From: Bacteroidales bacterium | GTDB lineage: Bacteria > Bacteroidota > Bacteroidia > Bacteroidales > VadinHA17 | Assembly (NCBI GenBank): GCA_003141895.1 | Contig: PLNT01000007.1 | Span: forward strand, 37,781-101,780 | Length of the DNA stretch: 64,000 nt | Direction of reading: 5' to 3' | Shown here: positions 21,382-29,710 of the stretch, piece by piece | Layout: each line of letters starts with the position of its first letter | Numbering within the stretch: the first letter of the stretch is position 1 | Notes under the pieces: model-generated | The model's input: only the letters and a program-made list of their open reading frames with translations | Database searches by the model: none | What the model was told of the DNA's origin: nothing | Position numbers and translations under genes: made by a program

Positions 21382-22812
21382 ATGAATAAGTCACATAATG
21401 ATGTTTGGAATAACTGTCTTCAAATAATAAGAGACATAATTCCATCCATCAGTTATAAGACCTGGTTTGAACCGATTATCCCTTTAAAACTTGAAAACAA
21501 TGTTTTGACTATTCAGGTACCAAGTCCGTTTTTTTATGAATATCTTGAAGAACAATACATTGATATCCTGAGGAAAACACTCCGAAGAGAAATCGGTACT
21601 GATGCCAAGCTCGAGTACAACGTTGTTATGGAAAATACCAATTTTTCGGATGGTAAACCGTATACTGTAAGATATCCGTCACGAAATAAAACAGACCTCA
21701 ATAATAAACCCGTACAGGTACCATTCGATGCAACGCAACCATCAATAAAAAATCCTTTTGTAATTCCGGGTATTAAAAAAGTTCATTTTGATCCTAAACT
21801 AAATCCTGATTATAATTTTGGTAATTATGTCGAAGGAGAATGCAACAGGCTGGCCAGGTCTGCAGGTATTGCTGTTGGAAATAATCCCGGAGGAACAGCA
21901 TTCAATCCTTTGATGGTATATGGAGATTCGGGACTCGGTAAAACACATCTGGTTCAGGCTATTGGTATTCTTGTAAAAGAAAAACATCCTGACAAGACCG
22001 TGCTGTATGTAAATGCGAATAAATTTCAGACCCAGTTTGTTGAGTCGGTCAGAAACAATAATAAGAATGACTTTCTGCATTTTTATCAGATGATTGATGT
22101 ACTCATTCTTGATGATGTACATGAATTTGCGGGTAAAGAAAAAACGCAGGATACATTCTTTCATATCTTCAACCATCTTCATCAATCTGGAAAGCAGCTT
22201 ATACTCACCTGCGACAGACCACCGGTAGAGCTTCAGGGAATGGAACAGAGACTTCTATCGCGCTTTAAATGGGGACTCCAGGCTGATCTTCAAAGACCTG
22301 ACTATGAGACAAGGCTGGCTATTCTTAAGAAAAAAGCATATAACGACGGGATAGAGTTACCGGAAGAAATATTCGAATTTCTGGCAGTTAATATCTCAAA
22401 TAATATAAGGGAGCTTGAAGCAGTGCTGATTTCTCTTTATGCTCAGTCAACTCTCAACAGAAAGGAAATTACGCTCGAGCTGGCCAGGCAGATGGTTGAA
22501 AAGCTCATAAGTACCGCGAAGCGGGAAATCACAATCGAGTATATACAAAAAATAGTTTGCGATTATTATAAGATCCCGATTGACCTTATACAAGGCAAGA
22601 CCAGAAAAAGGGAGATTGTGCAGGCCAGGCAGGTATCAATGTTTTTCTCAAAAAGTCTTACAAAAGCATCACTTGCAAGTATTGGTTCACATATCGGAGG
22701 AAAAGATCATGCAACCGTTCTTCATGCATGTAAAACCGTAAATAACCTGATAGATACTGATAAACATTTCAGAAATCAGATTAACGAAATTGAAAAGAAA
22801 TTAAAAGTATAA
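21382..22812 (+). CDS. dnaA: Chromosomal replication initiator
   Basis: 476 residues. Domain I is the N-terminal DnaB-interacting region with TWFEPI. A short linker follows. Domain III has Walker A GDSGLGKT (about 182-189), Walker B LILDDVHEF and the arginine-finger region RLLSRFKWG. Domain IV carries the DNA-binding signature GGKDHATVLHACKTV. Length and motifs are complete. The flanking spacers show no recognisable DnaA-box cluster, so the origin may lie elsewhere. Confidence 0.97.
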   Translation: MNKSHNDVWNNCLQIIRDIIPSISYKTWFEPIIPLKLENNVLTIQVPSPFFYEYLEEQYIDILRKTLRREIGTDAKLEYNVVMENTNFSDGKPYTVRYPSRNKTDLNNKPVQVPFDATQPSIKNPFVIPGIKKVHFDPKLNPDYNFGNYVEGECNRLARSAGIAVGNNPGGTAFNPLMVYGDSGLGKTHLVQAIGILVKEKHPDKTVLYVNANKFQTQFVESVRNNNKNDFLHFYQMIDVLILDDVHEFAGKEKTQDTFFHIFNHLHQSGKQLILTCDRPPVELQGMEQRLLSRFKWGLQADLQRPDYETRLAILKKKAYNDGIELPEEIFEFLAVNISNNIRELEAVLISLYAQSTLNRKEITLELARQMVEKLISTAKREITIEYIQKIVCDYYKIPIDLIQGKTRKREIVQARQVSMFFSKSLTKASLASIGSHIGGKDHATVLHACKTVNNLIDTDKHFRNQINEIEKKLKV

Positions 22813-23144
22813 GTACAGATATAAATATTTTTAAAAAACTTACACTGAGTCCCGATCGATTCCAATATCACGAAGTTCCTGACAAAACACTGAAAAAGGG
22901 AAAAGCAGACAAGACAGAGTTACGGGAAATACATGTCTCCAAAATATTCTCTTCTATAAATAATCATAAAATTGAAAATTATTATACCCCTTATGAAAAT
23001 GAGTAACATTTTCATTTAAAATTCGTACAAAAGCTATACAATATAAAACTTAAAAATGTTTTCCTTTGTTGATACAAAAAATCATTTCCCCCTATTTTGA
23101 CAAATTTGTTGTATATTTAGGGTGATTGAAAAATGTAATAGACA
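22813..23144. other. Spacer between dnaA and a small lipoprotein gene
   Basis: 332 bp. It contains a 70-codon open stretch without ATG, GTG or TTG (22794-23006, in the -1 frame relative to dnaA) and a perfect 8-bp hairpin TGAAAATG/CATTTTCA at 22994-23014. No RNA family is recognised. Confidence 0.5.
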
Positions 23145-23354
23145 ATGTCTAAAGTAATTGATATACTTAAATACTCTTTTCTTCTATTACTTTTTGTAAT
23201 TTTTACAGCCGCCTGTGCTCCTTCCAAAAAGAATCCATATTATGCAAAAAGGAATAAGAGTTCCCAGGTAAATGCTTCACAGCTCGGAAGGAACAGGTAT
23301 TATTTTTCAAAAGATTACCAGAAGAAACTTACCAGGACTTATAAAAAGAAGTAG
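23145..23354 (+). CDS. Small putative lipoprotein
   Basis: 69 residues. A basic N-terminus and hydrophobic core lead to a lipobox-like FTAAC, then a short, very basic and tyrosine-rich tail (PYYAKRNK, LGRNRYYFSKDYQKK). I recognise similar tiny lipoproteins with an SQLGRNRYYFS segment in Bacteroidota, of unknown function. The gene has its own spacer upstream and ends 8 bp from the convergent MBL gene. Confidence 0.7.
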   Translation: MSKVIDILKYSFLLLLFVIFTAACAPSKKNPYYAKRNKSSQVNASQLGRNRYYFSKDYQKKLTRTYKKK

Positions 23355-23362
23355 CATCTATC

Positions 23363-24127
23363 TCATTCACATAATAAGCTTAATCCGTCATAAGCCAGCA
23401 TAATCTCAGGAGGTAGCTCCTTTGAAACTTCAGTGTGCAAACCCATCTGGTGACTGATATGGGTAATAAAAGCTTTTTTCGGAGAAATTTCCCTTATAAA
23501 ATCAATTGCTTCTCTCAAACTAAAATGAGAAATATGCTTTTCTTTTCTCAGAGCATTTATTACCAGGTATTTAACTCCATATAGTTTTTCCTTGCTCTCC
23601 TCGGGGATATAGTTTGCATCGGTGATGTAGGCAAAATTTCCTATACGGAATCCATAAACCGGCAGCCTGTAATGAAACACCCTGATCGGGATTATTGGTA
23701 TATTCTTGATATTAAAACCATGTTCTGGTATCGTATTAAGTCTCATTTTCGGAATCCCCGGATATTGATATTCAGAAAAAACATAGGAAAATGCCTTTTT
23801 AATAACTTTTTGAACCCTTTCCTCAGAATATATATCAATTGCATCCTGATTTTTATAGTTGAAAGCCCTTACATCATCTAATCCTGCAATATGATCTTTA
23901 TGTTCGTGTGTCAGTAATATGGCATCAAGTTTTGTAACATGTTCTCTTAGCATCTGCTGGCGGAAGTCAGGTCCGGCATCAATAATAAGAGTAGTTTCAT
24001 CAGTTTCCAGCAGGACAGAAGTCCTGAGTCTTTTATCAAGCGGATCTGCCGAAAGACAAATATTACAGTCACAAGCTATTACCGGAACGCCCTGTGATGT
24101 ACCTGTACCAAGAAATGTAATTTTCAC
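23363..24127 (-). CDS. PhnP-like metallo-beta-lactamase-fold hydrolase
   Basis: 254 residues if translation begins at the GTG giving MKITFLGTGTSQG, the usual opening of this family. A TTG 21 bp further upstream (24148) would add seven residues. Metal-ligand motif THEHKDHIAG is present, with CDC and CLSADP cysteines near the N-terminus as in PhnP-like phosphodiesterases, plus later histidines (HYRL, THISHQMG). The family hydrolyses cyclic phosphate esters; the physiological substrate here is unknown. Divergent from the RsmI-like gene. Confidence 0.85.
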   Translation of the reverse strand: MKITFLGTGTSQGVPVIACDCNICLSADPLDKRLRTSVLLETDETTLIIDAGPDFRQQMLREHVTKLDAILLTHEHKDHIAGLDDVRAFNYKNQDAIDIYSEERVQKVIKKAFSYVFSEYQYPGIPKMRLNTIPEHGFNIKNIPIIPIRVFHYRLPVYGFRIGNFAYITDANYIPEESKEKLYGVKYLVINALRKEKHISHFSLREAIDFIREISPKKAFITHISHQMGLHTEVSKELPPEIMLAYDGLSLLCE

Positions 24128-24190
24128 ATTGAATATATTTCCTGACAAACCTATATTAAAAAACAGTAATAGACAACAGTATCCGCATTT

Positions 24191-24221
24191 TTTGTAATCA
24201 CGTCTGGTTCCACTATATTTG
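24191..24221 (+). promoter_or_regulatory. Promoter of the RsmI-like methyltransferase
   Basis: TTTG at 24191-24194, a 19-bp spacer and TATATTTG at 24214-24221 form an ideal Bacteroidota promoter. The start site should be near 24226, about 20 nt before the GTG start. Confidence 0.75.
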
Positions 24222-24245
24222 TTTCCAAACTAATAATTATCGAAC

Positions 24246-24944
24246 GTGAAAGGCAGGATTTATCTTATACCTGTGACATTAGGAGGAGATGACTTTCTCA
24301 AGGTAATTCCTGAAAAAGTCATAAGTCTGACAAAGCAGTTACGATATTTCATTGTTGAAGATATCAGAAGTGCCAGAAGATATTTACGGATGATTGATAA
24401 AGAATTCCCAATAAATGATACAGTGTTTTTTGAACTGAATGAACATACCGGCGAAAAAGATATTATAAATTACCTGGAACCGGTCATAAACGGATCAGAT
24501 ATGGGTATTTTAAGTGAAGCCGGTCTTCCAGGGATTGCCGATCCAGGCGCAATGATTATTGCCCTGGCACACCGCAATAGTGTCACTGTAATTCCATTAT
24601 CAGGACCATCATCCATTCTTTTAGCCCTTATATCCTCAGGATTTAACGGGCAGAATTTCACATTCAATGGTTACCTGCCGATTAAGCCTGCAGAGAGAAT
24701 TGCAAAACTCAGGGAACTGGAAAAAAAAGCAGCAGAAGGATTCACACAAATCTTTATGGAAACGCCATACAGGAACCAGAAAATGCTGGAGTCAATTATG
24801 AAAACCTGTCATAAAGATACGCTGCTGTGTATTGCAGCAGATATAACTCTTCCGACAGAATCGATTCGGACAAAGAGAATCTCAGAATGGAAGAATGACT
24901 TGCCATCATTAGATAATAGACTGGCAGTCTTCCTTATTCAGTGA
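24246..24944 (+). CDS. RsmI-like tetrapyrrole-methylase-fold SAM methyltransferase
   Basis: 232 residues, GTG start supported by the ideal promoter just upstream. The tetrapyrrole-methylase fold is shown by LSEAGLPGIADPG and the PLSGPSSILLAL segment, which match the RsmI family that 2'-O-methylates C1402 of 16S rRNA. It is shorter than standard RsmI and lacks its C-terminal extension. Many Bacteroidota carry both a full RsmI and this short paralogue, so the exact target is uncertain. It ends 2 bp from the convergent FKBP gene. Confidence 0.85.
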   Translation: MKGRIYLIPVTLGGDDFLKVIPEKVISLTKQLRYFIVEDIRSARRYLRMIDKEFPINDTVFFELNEHTGEKDIINYLEPVINGSDMGILSEAGLPGIADPGAMIIALAHRNSVTVIPLSGPSSILLALISSGFNGQNFTFNGYLPIKPAERIAKLRELEKKAAEGFTQIFMETPYRNQKMLESIMKTCHKDTLLCIAADITLPTESIRTKRISEWKNDLPSLDNRLAVFLIQ

Positions 24945-24946
24945 GT

Positions 24947-25441
24947 CTATTTAGCAGGACCTTTTATTACTTTAACCAGTTCAACCTCGTATAACAGCGC
25001 AGTATACCCGGGGATGGTATAATAACCAACAGAACCGTAACCAAGACTTGAAGGTATAAGGAATTTTGCTTTACCTCCTGCTTTCATATAGGTTACACCT
25101 TCATCAAATCCGGTAATCATAACATCTTCATTCACAGGAAAAGAAAGCAGGACTCCTCCTGTTTTTATATTTGTGTCAAAAACAGTTCCGTCAAGAAATT
25201 TCCCGGTATACCATACAAAAGCTGTATCATGAGTCATCGGCTGAATTCCGGTTCCTACAGTTACATCCAAATAATACAAGCCGCTAGGTTTCTTTTCAAA
25301 GCCAGGGTTGCTACCCAGAAAACTTGTTGTTTCATCATTTTCTGCTTTAACATATTTTTTTGAAGGGTTACATGATGTGAGGGTTATTAATAGTCCGGTC
25401 ACAAACAGTAAGATAAATGAATAGTAAGATTTTTTAATCAT
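24947..25441 (-). CDS. FKBP-type peptidyl-prolyl isomerase lipoprotein
   Basis: 164 residues. A lipoprotein signal ends in LTSC. The FKBP domain (about 70-160) has the typical LDGTVFDTN, GFDEGVTYMKAGGKAKFLIPS and LGYGS blocks. It should act as a prolyl isomerase or chaperone at the outer membrane facing the periplasm. Second of two FKBP lipoproteins in a row on this strand, 46 bp after the GldI-like gene. Confidence 0.9.
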   Translation of the reverse strand: MIKKSYYSFILLFVTGLLITLTSCNPSKKYVKAENDETTSFLGSNPGFEKKPSGLYYLDVTVGTGIQPMTHDTAFVWYTGKFLDGTVFDTNIKTGGVLLSFPVNEDVMITGFDEGVTYMKAGGKAKFLIPSSLGYGSVGYYTIPGYTALLYEVELVKVIKGPAK

Positions 25442-25487
25442 GAATTTAAGTTTAGAAATTTCTGTATAATTTAAACGTAATGTCTAA

Positions 25488-26012
25488 CTAATTATTATCA
25501 GGCTGCAATATATTAACATTATAAACAATAACAGCCCGTGATGGTATCATTTTTCTGTCACCAACGAGCCCGTATGCAAGAAAAGGAGGTATGATAAATA
25601 TAGCCTGTGCACCTGGTTTAAGCAATCGCAACCCTTCGTTAAGTCCGGCTTCAATTTCAGATCGTCCTATGATTATCTTTTTATGTCCGAGGTCAGATGA
25701 CGAATAACATTTAGTTCCATCAAGAAGTGAACATTCATAATCCATTACGATTTTATCATTATCCGTAAACACCTTCCCATTACCTTCTTTAATAATTTCA
25801 TACCACAGGCCTGTAGGAGATTCGCTCATTTTCAAATTTTTCCGCTCAATGTAATTTTTGATCCTTTCCCTGTCTTTCTGAACCAGAAACTTATTCAGAT
25901 CAGCCATCTCGTTCTTTCCGGGTCGTGAATAAATGTTTGAACTTCGCTGCTTCTCCTTGCAGGACACAAGCGAAAACAAAATGATTAAGATTGCTATAAA
26001 CCTGGTATTCAT
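25488..26012 (-). CDS. GldI-like FKBP-type peptidyl-prolyl isomerase lipoprotein
   Basis: 174 residues from the ATG at 26012, which places the signal peptide (MNTRFIAILIILFSLVSC) at the very start; an upstream ATG at 26033 would overlap the previous gene. The FKBP domain carries a modified active-site strand (DGTKCYSSSD instead of DGTVFD) but keeps IFIIPPFLAYG. This matches the GldI-type gliding-motility-associated isomerases. No other gld genes are present, and such proteins also occur in non-gliding species. It is 10 bp after the DHH phosphoesterase stop. Confidence 0.85.
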   Translation of the reverse strand: MNTRFIAILIILFSLVSCKEKQRSSNIYSRPGKNEMADLNKFLVQKDRERIKNYIERKNLKMSESPTGLWYEIIKEGNGKVFTDNDKIVMDYECSLLDGTKCYSSSDLGHKKIIIGRSEIEAGLNEGLRLLKPGAQAIFIIPPFLAYGLVGDRKMIPSRAVIVYNVNILQPDNN

Positions 26013-26022
26013 GTAATAAAGA

Positions 26023-27042
26023 CTATTCTTCAAAACGCCAGATATTATCCTTAAGTACCTTAAGAAAATAGGTTATTGTATTATCCAGGGTATCTGAATA
26101 TTCACCTCCTGAGGCATTTAAATGCCCCCCCCCTGAAAAATAAAGGGAAGCAAATTCATTTGAAGGAAATTGTCCTCTGGATCTGAATGAGAGTTTTATG
26201 AAATTTTCCTTCTCAATAAAAAGAACGGAAAAATTAATTCCTTTGATTGAAAGAGGCATATTTACGAATCCTTCTGTATCCCCTTTAACATGGTTATATG
26301 ATTTTAAGTCTTCTTTTGAGAGATAAATATAAGCTGTTTTGAATTCAGGAATTACTACCATTCTCTGATTAAGTGCAAAACCCTCCAGTTTTATCCTGTC
26401 GCTTGAAAAATTATTATAGATAAGGTCGATTATTTTTTCTTTTTCAATGCCTGAATCAAGCAAATCTGCTACTATTCTGAATGTCCTTGAAGAATAAGCT
26501 CCATGTTCAAAATTGCCGGTGTCAGTAATAATTCCAACATATAAAGCTTCAGCATAAACACGGTTTATAAACTTCGCGCCATTGATTTCGCATATAAGTT
26601 CATGCATCAGCTCAGATGTCGAGCATTTTGATGGATCTGATATGATAAGATCTGCAAAATTTTCAGGATCAAGATGATGATCTATTACGACTTTTTTCGC
26701 TTTGGAGGCTCTTACGGCATCTTCAGCCTCCCCTAACCTTCCTGATTGATTGAAATCGAGCATAATAATCAGATCAGATGCTTGAATCATCATCAGGCTC
26801 CTCTTCCTGTCTTTGATAAATATATTTATCCTGTCTGCCCCATCCATCCACTTCAAAAATTCCTGGAGATGATTAGGAGCCATCATAGAAACTTCTCTAC
26901 CTTCCGATTTAAAATAATGATATAGAGCTAGCTGCGCACCAATAGAATCACCGTCAGGATTGATATGACATATAATTAATATATTCTTTGATGCTGAGAA
27001 AAGGTTTGATAATTCTTTCGTATATTTGGATATATCTATCAC
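26023..27042 (-). CDS. DHH-family phosphoesterase (NrnA-like nanoRNase / pAp phosphatase)
   Basis: 339 residues. DHH motifs: ICHINPDGDSIGAQ (motif I), LDFNQSGRLG (motif II), VIDHHLDP (motif III), TDTGNF (motif IV). The DHHA1 domain ends with the GGGHLNASGG signature. The family degrades very short oligoribonucleotides and converts 3'-phosphoadenosine-5'-phosphate to AMP. First gene of a minus-strand set with the two FKBP lipoproteins, divergent from ndk. Confidence 0.92.
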   Translation of the reverse strand: MIDISKYTKELSNLFSASKNILIICHINPDGDSIGAQLALYHYFKSEGREVSMMAPNHLQEFLKWMDGADRINIFIKDRKRSLMMIQASDLIIMLDFNQSGRLGEAEDAVRASKAKKVVIDHHLDPENFADLIISDPSKCSTSELMHELICEINGAKFINRVYAEALYVGIITDTGNFEHGAYSSRTFRIVADLLDSGIEKEKIIDLIYNNFSSDRIKLEGFALNQRMVVIPEFKTAYIYLSKEDLKSYNHVKGDTEGFVNMPLSIKGINFSVLFIEKENFIKLSFRSRGQFPSNEFASLYFSGGGHLNASGGEYSDTLDNTITYFLKVLKDNIWRFEE

Positions 27043-27125
27043 AATTACGGTGTTTTATTCAAGTGGTTAAAGATAAAGAATATTCCTTAAGACTGCTCTA
27101 TTGTTCAAAATCAAAAAAACCAGAT

Positions 27126-27548
27126 ATGTACAGTGATTTTACTTTTTCGATAATTAAACCTAATGCTGTCAGAACGGGCAAGACAGGACCAATTCTTGCA
27201 ATGATAAACGAAGGCGGATTTGAGATTGCTGCCATGCGTATGGTTAAACTGACTATCCCGCAAGCCGAATCATTTTATGCTGTGCATAAAGGAAAACCAT
27301 TTTTTGAAGGTCTGATTGAATTTATGACCTCAGGACCAGTAGTTGTGATGATCTTACAACATGAGAATGCAGTTGAACAATTCAGAAAACTAATAGGATC
27401 AACAGATCCTGCCAAAGCTGAGCCAGGGACAATCAGAAAGACTTTTGCAGTGTCTGTTCAAATGAATGCGGTACATGGTTCTGATAGCCCAGAAAATGCT
27501 ATTGTAGAAGCAAACTTCTTCTTTTCAGCGATTGAGAGATTCCATTAG
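27126..27548 (+). CDS. ndk: Nucleoside diphosphate kinase
   Basis: 140 residues from the ATG at 27126, the normal Ndk start (MYSDFTFSIIKPNAV). The upstream in-frame ATG at 26988 would overlap the divergent gene and adds non-homologous sequence. It contains the phospho-acceptor histidine in NAVHGSDSPENA. It balances NTP pools by phosphate transfer from ATP. Confidence 0.95.
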   Translation: MYSDFTFSIIKPNAVRTGKTGPILAMINEGGFEIAAMRMVKLTIPQAESFYAVHKGKPFFEGLIEFMTSGPVVVMILQHENAVEQFRKLIGSTDPAKAEPGTIRKTFAVSVQMNAVHGSDSPENAIVEANFFFSAIERFH

Positions 27549-27584
27549 GTTGTGCCCTTAGTGTTAAAGGATTCATTTTCTTAT

Positions 27585-27592
27585 TACCTTTG
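27585..27592 (+). promoter_or_regulatory. Promoter -7 element that fixes the start of the transglutaminase-fold gene
   Basis: TACCTTTG, in the context TTATTACCTTTGCAC. Its expected start site near 27597 lies after an ATG at 27590, so translation should begin at 27617. No clear -33 TTTG. Confidence 0.55.
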
Positions 27593-27616
27593 CACTTCTC
27601 TTTTTTAAATCATTAT

Positions 27617-29365
27617 ATGGATTCAATTCTGTTAAAGGATCATTCTGACAAAAAGTTAATTGAAAAGCTTTCGTCGGCGTTCACCCTTTCGGATATGGAG
27701 ATATTTATCTTTCCTGAGCTTTTTTATCCTCTGGTTCTTGCAGATATAATGTCACCCGAACTGTGGAAATGGAAAGAAGATCCATGGTTTAAAGACATCG
27801 AGAAAAAGAGTTTCACTGTTAAAGCTAACAGGATCAAACAATATATCATTCAGAATTATGTCTTCAATCTCGATCTCTCTACCTGGGGGCTAACCTCAAA
27901 AAGTACTGAAATAGCGCGCTTCAGCGATTTTTTTGATATGGAAATGCTGAAACAGTCAAATGCGCTCTTTGGGTATGAGGGCGATAAATACTATTTTGAT
28001 ATTGACATAAGAAAACATTTTGGACTCGATAAGTACAATTCAGATATTATACCTTATTGGAAGACAGAAACTATTGAAGCTATGGGAGCTTTCAGGTACA
28101 AGGAAAACTTTAATACCGGAGCTGGCGAATGTGTTTCACTATCAGCTCTTTACGCATCAGCTATGTTTGTTGTCGGGAGAGTTCCACTTGAAAAGATATT
28201 CCTTATTGCCACTCCTCTTCATTCACAGAATTTCGTTATTGAAAAAGATGGATTAATCACCAATAACCGGCGAATAGTAACTAAAAACATGTGGTATAAC
28301 GGGACGTCATTATCTGAGAAAGCCAGAAGAGCTATGGAAAATGAGAAGGTAACAATTGTTTCACATATTTCAGGTTACATACATACTTTATACAAAGAAG
28401 CAACGATCGATAAGCAGGCTTATGAGTTTTTCTCATATAAGCTGAAAGAGTTTCTTTCTACTGAACTTACCAGCCTTATCTTTATCAATTTTCTCCGGTT
28501 TAAATCAAAATATAAAAATCTCTTTCAATACCGGTGTGATTGCGATGGAATGAAGCGGTATATTACTCTTGAAAAATTATTTGAATACGAACATTCTAGC
28601 AAATTCAGTGTTTCCGCTGAAACCCGCGGATCGCTGGTAAAAGAGATTGAGGGCGATGATTTTCATCTTAGCCCCATCGAGTGGAAGATTATGCTGAATG
28701 ATATAGAAACAATTCTTGATAAACACAGAGGTAATAGTCTTTCTGAAATTGAGGATGAGTTTATACAGAAGACAGGTACTGAATTCGAGGACATTATAAA
28801 GGAAATGTTTAAAGATATAAGCGAATTTATCTCAATAAATCCTAAAATTCCTGATTCGGACAAAAACTATATTTTATCAGATAGGCTCCACATCACAACA
28901 GAAAACAGTCGTGAAGAGATAATTGATCTTATAACTAAACAATATGAGAATTCAGAAACAGCTCTTCTGGCACTTTATGTTTACAGGCTGATGGATATGA
29001 TTGACTGGCATCCTTTCGTAAAGGCATGTATTGAAAGGAATCCTGTATCGTTTACCGATCTTTATGAAAAGAATAACTATGAAGTGTACTCTCTGTTAAA
29101 AGAGCTTCCCATTGATTCAATATATGACGGGAACAGGTTGGCTTTGCCTGATGAAGTATGGAACTTCAAACGTGGGGATGGTATTGAGAAAGCCTTTTTA
29201 CTTGCTGACTTTATTCTTCACAAAGATAAAGCTTCATCGGTTTCTATTGAAATTGACGGCAAACAGGTTCTCCTGTCTTCAGGAGGACATGATTTTCATT
29301 TCATTTCAAAGAAAAACCTTAAGAAATCAATACATATAAAGTGGAAAGAGTATAAGATAGGTTAA
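27617..29365 (+). CDS. Transglutaminase-fold protein of unknown function
   Basis: 582 residues from the ATG at 27617, chosen because the -7 element TACCTTTG would put the transcript start after the earlier ATG. No signal peptide or membrane helix. A central segment has the transglutaminase-like Cys and His blocks: GAGECVSLSALYA (C172) and ATPLHSQNFV (H202), with a nearby aspartate (D211) as a possible third residue. The flanking parts are helical and not assigned. The family could be a papain-fold hydrolase or an inactive scaffold; I cannot name a substrate. It stands alone between ndk and the recF pair, and its stop codon lies in the first unit of a GGTTAA array. Confidence 0.7.
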   Translation: MDSILLKDHSDKKLIEKLSSAFTLSDMEIFIFPELFYPLVLADIMSPELWKWKEDPWFKDIEKKSFTVKANRIKQYIIQNYVFNLDLSTWGLTSKSTEIARFSDFFDMEMLKQSNALFGYEGDKYYFDIDIRKHFGLDKYNSDIIPYWKTETIEAMGAFRYKENFNTGAGECVSLSALYASAMFVVGRVPLEKIFLIATPLHSQNFVIEKDGLITNNRRIVTKNMWYNGTSLSEKARRAMENEKVTIVSHISGYIHTLYKEATIDKQAYEFFSYKLKEFLSTELTSLIFINFLRFKSKYKNLFQYRCDCDGMKRYITLEKLFEYEHSSKFSVSAETRGSLVKEIEGDDFHLSPIEWKIMLNDIETILDKHRGNSLSEIEDEFIQKTGTEFEDIIKEMFKDISEFISINPKIPDSDKNYILSDRLHITTENSREEIIDLITKQYENSETALLALYVYRLMDMIDWHPFVKACIERNPVSFTDLYEKNNYEVYSLLKELPIDSIYDGNRLALPDEVWNFKRGDGIEKAFLLADFILHKDKASSVSIEIDGKQVLLSSGGHDFHFISKKNLKKSIHIKWKEYKIG

Positions 29366-29390
29366 GGTTAAGGTTAAGGTTAAGGTTAAG
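29360..29390. repeat. GGTTAA tandem array (five copies)
   Basis: Five exact GGTTAA units plus one G. The stop codon TAA of the preceding gene is part of the first unit. A related imperfect pair of arrays occurs at 60.06-60.13 kb. Confidence 0.85.
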
Positions 29391-29419
29391 CTAAGACCAT
29401 GTGAGAGACGCAGAGTTAA

Positions 29420-29710
29420 TTACCTCAGTATTATCTCTTTAATAACTTCAGATCCGACATTTTTATTTAATTTTTCACGGAGTACTTCCCTGAGCATAAG
29501 TAATTCATTTCGTACAACAGAAGAGCTTAGATGCACAAATAATTTATGGTCCTTAATGTAGATTTTGGTTGTTCTTGAACTGATTGCTTTTCCCACAATT
29601 TCTTCCCAGGAGTTGATAACGGAGACCTCATTTAGTTTTTCACCAAGATTCATCTCTTTAATGTAATCATTCAAAGCTTCAGCCAGGGATATGGTTTTAC
29701 TTCTTCTCAT
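29420..29710 (-). CDS. DUF721 (DciA-like) protein
   Basis: 96 residues, cytosolic and basic, with the core INSWEEIVGKAISSRT then LFVHLSSSVVRNELLMLREVLREKLN typical of DUF721. DUF721 includes DciA, a helicase-loading partner in replication of many bacteria. The ATG overlaps the recF stop in an ATGA arrangement, so the two are translationally coupled. The recF neighbour supports a role in DNA metabolism. Confidence 0.85.
   Translation of the reverse strand: MRRSKTISLAEALNDYIKEMNLGEKLNEVSVINSWEEIVGKAISSRTTKIYIKDHKLFVHLSSSVVRNELLMLREVLREKLNKNVGSEVIKEIILR

Noticed and set aside
26988..27125. Longer N-terminus of ndk
   Set aside because: The 46 extra residues are not family-like and overlap the start of the divergent DHH gene; the ATG at 27126 gives the standard Ndk N-terminus.
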